Shown here one piece after another: positions 1 to 4,783 of a stretch of DNA of 9,303 nt. Positions within the stretch are counted from its first letter, which is position 1. Every line of letters begins with the position of its first letter. The notes beneath the pieces were generated by a model that had not been told where the DNA came from, ran no database searches, and was given only the letters and a program-made list of their open reading frames with translations. The translations under genes and the position numbers were made by a program. The stretch is taken from assembly GCA_028711355.1 (NCBI GenBank), contig JAQTSL010000130.1:1-9303 (forward strand). Direction: 5' to 3'. The DNA is from Rhodoferax sp. Its GTDB lineage: Bacteria > Pseudomonadota > Gammaproteobacteria > Burkholderiales > Burkholderiaceae_C.

Positions 1-466
1 CCCGGAAAACGAGCCGGGCAGCTCCATCATGCCCGGCAAGGTCAACCCGACTCAGATTGAGGCCCTGACCATGGTTTGTGCGCAGGTGATGGGGCACGAT
101 GCCGCCATTGGCTTTGCCGCCAGCCAGGGCCACTTTGAACTCAATGTGTACAAGCCCCTGATCATCCTGAACACGCTGGACAGCCTGCGCTTGTTGGCCG
201 ATGCCATGCAGAGCTTTACCCGGCACTGCGTGGCGGGCCTCGCGGTCAATGCGGCGCGCGTGGATGAGCTGGTGCATAGTTCGTTGATGCTTGTTACCGC
301 CTTGACCCCCCACATCGGCTACGACCGAGCCGCGCAAATTGCCAAGCACGCCCACGCCCATGGCCTCACACTGCGTGCGGCGGCGCTGTCACTGGGTGTC
401 GTCAGCGCCGAACAGTTTGATGCCTGGGTGCAAGTGCCGCCGATGCTCGGTCCAAAAATCAATTGA
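1..466 (+). CDS. fumC: Class II fumarate hydratase, C-terminal part (5' truncated by window edge)
   Basis: Fumarase C catalyses the reversible hydration of fumarate to L-malate in the TCA cycle, as a cytoplasmic homotetramer. Only the last 154 residues are present, read from base 2. The fragment opens with the fumarase/aspartase superfamily signature GSSIMPGKVNPTQ, the flexible loop that carries the catalytic serine of class II fumarases. The following QGHFELNVYKPL and the C-terminal pattern YDRAAQIAKHAHAHGLTLRAAAL match the end of FumC rather than aspartase or argininosuccinate lyase. It ends with TGA at 464-466, about where FumC proteins normally end, so the C-terminus looks intact. It converges on the cytochrome bd operon across a 190-bp gap. 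Nothing here shows its regulation, because the promoter is outside the window. The family assignment is secure; choosing FumC over other class II lyases rests on the conserved C-terminal sequence. Confidence 0.95.
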   Translation, partial: PENEPGSSIMPGKVNPTQIEALTMVCAQVMGHDAAIGFAASQGHFELNVYKPLIILNTLDSLRLLADAMQSFTRHCVAGLAVNAARVDELVHSSLMLVTALTPHIGYDRAAQIAKHAHAHGLTLRAAALSLGVVSAEQFDAWVQVPPMLGPKIN

Positions 467-521
467 AAGTGTGGGTTCTGTTAGGGCGATCGAAATTGCA
501 AAAGTACCGGTTTCAAATGAC

Positions 522-591
522 TGTCATTGCGGACTCGATCCGCAATCCATGGCTCCGGATTCATGGATGCCGGATCAAGTCCGGCATGACA
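522..591. repeat. 70-bp palindromic intergenic repeat, copy 1, perfect cloverleaf
   Basis: The element is bounded by the inverted hexamers TGTCAT (522-527) and ATGACA (586-591). Between them lie three adjoining hairpins: TGCGGA/TCCGCA (528-533/539-544, 5-nt loop), ATCCATG/CATGGAT (545-551/562-568, 10-nt loop containing TCCGGA) and GCCGGA/TCCGGC (569-574/580-585, 5-nt loop). Every base is in a stem or a hairpin loop, with none left over at the four-way junction. It lies between the converging ends of fumC and cydX. A related copy lies at 4618-4691 in the same orientation. It looks like a dispersed REP-like or MITE-like intergenic repeat; that class assignment and any terminator role are inferences. 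Confidence 0.85.
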
Positions 592-656
592 GCGGTATAG
601 CAGCAATTTCCAGCTCCCTTAGGTGCGGTGGTCAGGCGTGTGAGCGCGCAAGCTGC

Positions 657-773
657 TCAATCCTCAGGGCGCTGAGACTGCGTACGCGCCGCTTCGTTTT
701 CGCCCCAAAGTGCGTTCAATATGGCCAGCGCCACGGCAAACCCCACACCCAAAACCCAACTAAAGTACCACAT
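657..773 (-). CDS. cydX: Cytochrome bd oxidase small subunit CydX
   Basis: This 38-residue single-helix membrane protein is the accessory subunit that stabilises the haem-containing CydAB complex. It begins MWYFSWVLG, matching the CydX signature MWYFxWxLG. A hydrophobic segment spans about residues 4-23 and is followed by an acidic, polar tail. Glu25 falls at the same place as the conserved Glu25 of E. coli CydX (37 residues). The start is well supported: an AAAGGA ribosome-binding site sits about 7 bases upstream. The gene begins 11 bases after the cydB stop in the same orientation, so it is the last gene of the cyd operon. The reading frame stays open far upstream into cydB, but that extension is out of frame with CydB and has no family resemblance. 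Confidence 0.92.
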   Translation of the reverse strand: MWYFSWVLGVGFAVALAILNALWGENEAARTQSQRPED

Positions 774-784
774 ACCGTGTCCTT

Positions 785-1921
785 TCAATACGAGCTGTGC
801 TCGTGTTCTGCCACATAGGCCGCCGTGACCTTGCCACGCATCACCCGATAGGCCCAGGCCGTGTAAAGCACGATCAAGGGCATAAAGATCAGCGTAACCC
901 AGAACAGCACGCTCAGTGTCAGGTGACTTGACACGCTGTCCCACACGGTCAGGCTGGCGTTTGGCAGCGTGCTTGAAGGCATGAGAAACGGAAACATGGA
1001 CGCACCCGCGGTGCCAATCACACCCAACAACGTCAATGCGGAACACACAAATGCGGTCAAGGTGCGGCCCAGGAGCAACTGCACCACGGCCAGCAGCGCA
1101 CCCCCCACGCCCATGGCAGGCAGGACCCACAGCAACGGCTGACGGCCATAGTTGGCCATCCAGGCCCCAGCCTGCCGCACCACCGTCTTGTTCATGGGGT
1201 CGGCCAGCGCGTTGGGGTCAATCATTGAGGTGATGCGATAACCTTCGATGAATTGAAGCCAGACCCCGGCTGCGACAAACGCCAGCACCATGACGACGGC
1301 CGCGCCGATGGCACCTTTGATGGCGCGCGCCTGCAACAGCCCTGCGGTGCGGTGCGCCAGATAAACGCCACCGTGCATCGTCAGCATGGCACTGCTCACC
1401 ACCCCAGCCAGCAAGGCAAACGGATTGAGCAATTGCCAAAAGCTGCCGCTGTAGCTGGCTGCCAGGGTGCTGTCCAACTGGAACGGCACGCCTTGCAGCA
1501 GGTTGCCAAACGCCACACCAAAAATGAACGGCGGTACCGCCCCGCCGACAAACAAGCCCCAGTCCCAGCTACTGCGCCAGGTGCTGCTACTGATCTTGCT
1601 TCGGTAGTCAAACCCCACCGGGCGCAAAAACAGCGCACATAGCAACACCAGCATAGCCCAATAAAAGCCACTGAACGCCGCCGCATAGACCAGCGGCCAA
1701 GCGGCAAACATGGCCCCGGCAGCGGTGATTAGCCAAACCTGGTTGCCCTCCCAATGCGCTGCCACGGTGGTAATTACCAGCCGCCGCTCCAGGTCAGTGC
1801 GGCCAACAAACGGCAGCAGCGTCCCGACCCCCATGTCGTGGCCGTCCATGATGGCAAAACCGACCAGCAGCAGCCCGATTAACAGCCACCAGATCAGCTT
1901 GAGCGTGGCGTAGTCAAACAT
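785..1921 (-). CDS. cydB: Cytochrome bd ubiquinol oxidase subunit II
   Basis: CydB is the second integral membrane subunit of cytochrome bd, which oxidises quinol and reduces oxygen to water with high affinity, generating proton motive force without pumping. The 378 residues match the E. coli length (379). They start MFDYATLKLIWWLL and carry the family blocks HWEGNQVWLITA (56-67), FLRPVGFDYRSK (98-109), FGNLLQGVPF and QLLNPFALLAGVVS. About nine hydrophobic segments can be seen. Arg100 is conserved. Position 58, an Asp in E. coli, is Glu here, a conservative change at an acidic site linked to proton delivery. The start codon lies inside the end of cydA (8-base overlap), with a GAGG ribosome-binding site 9 bases upstream, so translation is probably coupled to cydA. 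cydX follows after 11 bases. Confidence 0.97.
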   Translation of the reverse strand: MFDYATLKLIWWLLIGLLLVGFAIMDGHDMGVGTLLPFVGRTDLERRLVITTVAAHWEGNQVWLITAAGAMFAAWPLVYAAAFSGFYWAMLVLLCALFLRPVGFDYRSKISSSTWRSSWDWGLFVGGAVPPFIFGVAFGNLLQGVPFQLDSTLAASYSGSFWQLLNPFALLAGVVSSAMLTMHGGVYLAHRTAGLLQARAIKGAIGAAVVMVLAFVAAGVWLQFIEGYRITSMIDPNALADPMNKTVVRQAGAWMANYGRQPLLWVLPAMGVGGALLAVVQLLLGRTLTAFVCSALTLLGVIGTAGASMFPFLMPSSTLPNASLTVWDSVSSHLTLSVLFWVTLIFMPLIVLYTAWAYRVMRGKVTAAYVAEHEHSSY

Positions 1922-3449
1922 CGTTCATTGCCTCGCTGCCCGGGCCCTGGCGCACAAACTTCAGCAGCAAAAATAGTTCCACCGCCAGCAACGCGGTATA
2001 AAACGCAATGAAGCCCGCCAGCGAGCCATACAGGTGGCTGACGCTCAGCGCAGAGACACTCAGGTGCGTTGGCAAAATGCCGTAGATCGTCCACGGCTGG
2101 CGGCCGTATTCCGCCACCAACCAGCCCAATTCACACGCCATCCACGGTGCGGGCAACATCCACAGCGCCCACCTGAGCAACCAGGGTTTTTGCATGTTGG
2201 CCGTTTTGATCGTGCTCCAGAACGCTACCGCAAATAGCGTCAGCATGGCAAAGCCCAGGCCCACCATCAGGCGAAAGCCCCAGAACATCGGCGTCACCCG
2301 CGGCACCGTGTCGTTGACGGCCCGCTCAATCATGGCTGGCGTGGCCAGGCTCACATCTTTTACATACTTTTTCAGCAGCAGGCCAAAACCCAGGTCGGCT
2401 TTGGTGTCGTCAAAGGTCTGCCTGGCGCTGGCGTCGTCGCGCCGGGCGCGCAGGGCTTCCAGCGCCTGTACCGCCACCCTGCCGCGCAAAATGCGGTCGC
2501 GGTTGTTGGCTTTGATTTGGTGAATGCCCGGGATTTCCCGGGTCAGCGAACGGGTGCCAATCAGGCCCAACAGCCAAGGCACCTGCAGCTCCCAGTCGTT
2601 TTTTTGCTCGGCTTCGTTGATGCCCGCCAACAACGCCAGCCCGGCCGGTGCCGGTTGGGTTTGCCAAATGGCCTCCAGGGCTGCCAGCTTGGTCTGCTGG
2701 GATTCGCCCACGGTGTAACCAGACTCGTCACCGAGCACAATCACGCTCAAGGCCGAGGCCAGGCCAAAAGCCGCCGCCACGCGAAAGCTGCGTCGGGCAA
2801 ACTCCACGTGACGTTTTTTCAGCAGGTACCAGCTCGAAATGGACAACACAAACATCGACCCCGTCACATAGCCGGCCGACACGGTATGGACAAACTTGGC
2901 TTGTGCATCCGGGTTGAACAGCACCGCCCAGAAGTCAACCAGTTCCATGCGCATGGTCTGGTAGTTGAACTCAGCACCGACCGGGTTTTGCATCCAGCCA
3001 TTGGCAATCAAGATCCACAGCGCACTCAAGTTAGAGGCCACCGCCAGCAGCAGCGTCACCAGCAAATGCTGGTGTTTTGACAACCTGTCCCAGCCATAAA
3101 AAAACAGCCCGAGCATGGTCGATTCAAGAAAGAACGCCATCATCCCTTCAATGGCCAGCGGCGCACCAAAAATGTCGCCCACGTAATGCGAGTAGTAGGC
3201 CCAGTTGGTGCCAAACTGAAACTCCAGCGTGAGACCGGTCGTGACACCCAGGGCGAAGTTGATGCCAAACAGCTTGCCCCAAAATTGGGTCATGTCTTTC
3301 CAGATCACCTTGCCAGTCATCACATAAACGCTCTCCATGATGAGCAGCAACCAGACCATACCAAGCGTGAGCGGTACAAACAGAAAATGGTAAAGCGCGG
3401 TGCTGGCGAATTGCAGCCTTGAGAGGTCCACCAGTTGTTCGGTGATCAC
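1914..3449 (-). CDS. cydA: Cytochrome bd ubiquinol oxidase subunit I (GTG start)
   Basis: CydA binds haems b558, b595 and d and contains the quinol site of cytochrome bd oxidase in the inner membrane. Numbered from the chosen GTG, the protein has 511 residues (522 in E. coli). Conserved residues are His21 (E. coli His19, YHFLFVPL), Glu101 and Glu109, His188 (KFVHTVSAGYVTG) and Met395 (FRLMVG). Lys254 and Glu259 lie in the quinol loop, and GRQPW is near the C-terminus. The Q-loop between about 250 and 385 is of the long proteobacterial type. The frame is open up to 3692, but the family begins at LSRLQF. The GTG at 3449 gives the right N-terminus and its GTGA overlaps the stop of the upstream small gene. 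There is no strong ribosome-binding site, which fits translational coupling. The 3' end overlaps cydB by 8 bases. Confidence 0.96.
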   Translation of the reverse strand: MITEQLVDLSRLQFASTALYHFLFVPLTLGMVWLLLIMESVYVMTGKVIWKDMTQFWGKLFGINFALGVTTGLTLEFQFGTNWAYYSHYVGDIFGAPLAIEGMMAFFLESTMLGLFFYGWDRLSKHQHLLVTLLLAVASNLSALWILIANGWMQNPVGAEFNYQTMRMELVDFWAVLFNPDAQAKFVHTVSAGYVTGSMFVLSISSWYLLKKRHVEFARRSFRVAAAFGLASALSVIVLGDESGYTVGESQQTKLAALEAIWQTQPAPAGLALLAGINEAEQKNDWELQVPWLLGLIGTRSLTREIPGIHQIKANNRDRILRGRVAVQALEALRARRDDASARQTFDDTKADLGFGLLLKKYVKDVSLATPAMIERAVNDTVPRVTPMFWGFRLMVGLGFAMLTLFAVAFWSTIKTANMQKPWLLRWALWMLPAPWMACELGWLVAEYGRQPWTIYGILPTHLSVSALSVSHLYGSLAGFIAFYTALLAVELFLLLKFVRQGPGSEAMNDV

Positions 3450-3640
3450 GGTTTGAGCCCGGCAGCAACTGGCACCGAAGGCGCTTGGGCAGAGCCCAGA
3501 AACTGTGCCGCCACGCTGGCGCCGTCCACAGCAACGCGCTGATCGCGCACCAAGCCCCACCACAGCGTCAGCAGGACCACGAGTTTGAGCACCAGCACGA
3601 CAGCGAGCTTTTTGGTCAGGGTCATTTCCACAGTTTTCAT
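3446..3640 (-). CDS. cydP: Cytochrome oxidase putative small subunit CydP
   Basis: A 64-residue protein with one clear membrane helix at about residues 12-31, preceded by lysines (TLTKKL) and followed by a charged VRDQR stretch and an Ala/Val/Pro-rich tail. The pattern KLAVVLVLKLVVLLTLWWG and its position directly before cydA fit the small CydP family found in front of cydAB in betaproteobacteria. This assignment is from memory of the family pattern and context. Its biochemical role is not well established; a structural or assembly part in cytochrome bd is the likely guess. Its TGA overlaps the cydA GTG (GTGA), a strong sign of co-translation. The ATG at 3640 is used here; a second in-frame ATG (residue 6) is possible, and neither has a good ribosome-binding site. 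Confidence 0.75.
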   Translation of the reverse strand: MKTVEMTLTKKLAVVLVLKLVVLLTLWWGLVRDQRVAVDGASVAAQFLGSAQAPSVPVAAGLKP

Positions 3641-3678
3641 GAACCGTCGTATGGTCTGTTGGCGGCTTGGGTGTGTCG

Positions 3679-3692
3679 GTGCGCCGGCGCAC
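3679..3692. promoter_or_regulatory. Perfect 14-bp palindrome upstream of the cyd operon
   Basis: GTGCGCCGGCGCAC is a perfect palindrome lying 39 bases upstream of the cydP start codon. A second perfect palindrome, CAGTGGCCACTG (3717-3728), lies 37 bp further upstream, centre to centre. The location suits an operator for the cyd operon or a leader hairpin. It does not match the FNR consensus, and I cannot name a cognate regulator. Confidence 0.3.
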
Positions 3693-3904
3693 TGAAGCAG
3701 GGTTTTTGACTACCTACAGTGGCCACTGAATCGCAACCCAACCCGCGCTTGCGTCTGGCCCAGCAGATCACAGATGCCAAGTTCATGAGTTTGCGCCCGA
3801 TGAAGCCAAGTGTTATGCCAAAGACGCGAATGAAGTGGCAGAAAAATCAAGCGGAAAATTCAAATGAATATCATCATCGAAACCACCACCAGGCCCAGTT
3901 CCTA

Positions 3905-4582
3905 ATGATCGGGCAGCAACGCCACAACGCACATCAGTCACCCGCCAGGTCGTTCGCCATTGGCGGCGCCGTGATTCTGGCAAGCGGGATAGTTTTTGCC
4001 TTGCTGGCGAGCGCACTCACAGCGGGGTCGCCGCTGATCAGGTTTGACCAGGCCATCTCTGACATGCTGCGCGCCAGTCTGTCGCCGCTGACACAGCAGG
4101 TATTTGCGGCACTGACGCATTTGGCCGGTACCGCCACACTGACCGTGTTGTGTCTGATCGGCACGCTGGCGCTGCTGGCACGGCACGAGCCGGGTTTGGC
4201 GCTGGCCTGGGTGCTGGCCATTGCTGGCAACGGCTGGCTGAACCAGGGTCTCAAGCAGATGGTGGGCCGGGTTCGCCCGCTCGACCCTGAAGGCAGCGTG
4301 CTGGCACAAGGTTTGAGCTTTCCGAGTGGTCACAGTTCGGGGGCGGTGGTGGCCTATGGCATGTTGGCCTATCTGGCCCTGCGCTTGCTGCCCAAAGCGT
4401 GGCACCTGCCGACGCTGTTCATGGCGCTGGCGCTGGCGTTCACCGTCGGCATCAGCCGTGTGGTGCTGCGCGTGCATTTCGCCAGTGACGTGGCGGCTGG
4501 CTTTGCTTCAGGGGCGGCCTGGCTGGCGTTGTGCATCACCTGCGTTACGCTGGTGAGATGGCGGCGTGGCCAGTCAATCTAA
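3905..4582 (+). CDS. PAP2-family membrane phosphatase
   Basis: A 225-residue integral membrane protein with the complete phosphatidic acid phosphatase type 2 catalytic signature: K117-x6-R124-P125, then PSGH (140-143), then SR-x5-H-x3-D with Ser184, Arg185, His191 and Asp195. The family removes phosphate from lipid phosphates such as phosphatidic acid, phosphatidylglycerophosphate or undecaprenyl pyrophosphate. Sequence alone does not say which is the substrate here. Hydrophobic segments at about 18-40, 75-93, 98-112, 146-163, 168-183 and 197-217 suggest six membrane passes. The start is uncertain: the frame is open from GTG 3719, with another ATG at 3830. The ATG at 3905 is preferred because the first helix begins soon after it and the upstream residues are polar, His/Gln-rich and unlike the family. 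It is divergent from the cyd operon and convergent with nrdJ. Confidence 0.88.
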   Translation: MIGQQRHNAHQSPARSFAIGGAVILASGIVFALLASALTAGSPLIRFDQAISDMLRASLSPLTQQVFAALTHLAGTATLTVLCLIGTLALLARHEPGLALAWVLAIAGNGWLNQGLKQMVGRVRPLDPEGSVLAQGLSFPSGHSSGAVVAYGMLAYLALRLLPKAWHLPTLFMALALAFTVGISRVVLRVHFASDVAAGFASGAAWLALCITCVTLVRWRRGQSI

Positions 4583-4617
4583 CGGCACAGAAGTCGCCCC
4601 GAAACATGAAAGAGGGC

Positions 4618-4691
4618 TGTCATTGCGGACCCAGACCCGCTGTTCCAGTGCGTCCAAATTCGTCGATACCGGGTCGTCGCCCGGTATGACA
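4618..4691. repeat. Palindromic intergenic repeat, copy 2, degenerate
   Basis: A 74-bp relative of the element at 522-591, in the same orientation. It keeps the outer TGTCAT (4618-4623)/ATGACA (4686-4691) pair and the opening TGTCATTGCGGAC. The first arm survives as GCGG/CCGC (4625-4628/4637-4640). The third is a strong stem, ATACCGGG/CCCGGTAT (4666-4673/4680-4687, 6-nt loop). The middle arm has lost its symmetry. Like copy 1 it lies between two converging genes, here the PAP2 phosphatase and nrdJ. The strong third stem could help stop transcription coming from the phosphatase gene, but no clean T-run follows it. Confidence 0.75.
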
Positions 4692-4697
4692 ACCTGT

Positions 4698-4713
4698 TCT
4701 TTCACGTGAAACA
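4698..4713. other. parS-like ParB-binding site (15/16 match)
   Basis: The bases read TCTTTCACGTGAAACA. The universal bacterial parS consensus is TGTTTCACGTGAAACA, so only the second base differs. The central TTTCACGTGAAA (4700-4711) is a perfect 12-bp palindrome. The site is intergenic, 6 bases past the repeat at 4618-4691, in the convergent gap between the phosphatase gene and nrdJ. ParB loads at parS and spreads to organise chromosome segregation. The match is visible directly; that ParB binds here is an inference. No parA or parB gene is in the window, as expected for a secondary chromosomal parS. Confidence 0.65.
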
Positions 4714-4783
4714 AGCGATTTGCAACGACGCCATGCGCCCAAATCAGAAGAGCCAAATGTGCATGTTATTGCGGAACGCGTCC

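Noticed and set aside
522..591. tRNA gene suggested by the cloverleaf outline at 522-591.
   Set aside because: Stem and loop sizes are wrong, there is no anticodon or T-loop consensus, and the arms are simple palindromes; it is a DNA repeat.
1914..3692. 592-residue version of CydA starting at 3692.
   Set aside because: The extra 81 residues are Arg/Cys-rich, lie over cydP in another frame and have no counterpart in CydA proteins; the GTG at 3449 matches the family start.
3641..3904. FNR or CRP site for the cyd operon (TTGAT and TGTGATCT fragments on the minus strand).
   Set aside because: Only half-sites are present; neither has the matching second arm at the required spacing.
3864..3905. 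Ile/Thr-rich leader as an amino-acid attenuation peptide.
   Set aside because: No terminator/antiterminator pair follows and the downstream gene is a PAP2 phosphatase, not an amino-acid biosynthesis operon. Only the overlap with the start codon is kept as a finding.
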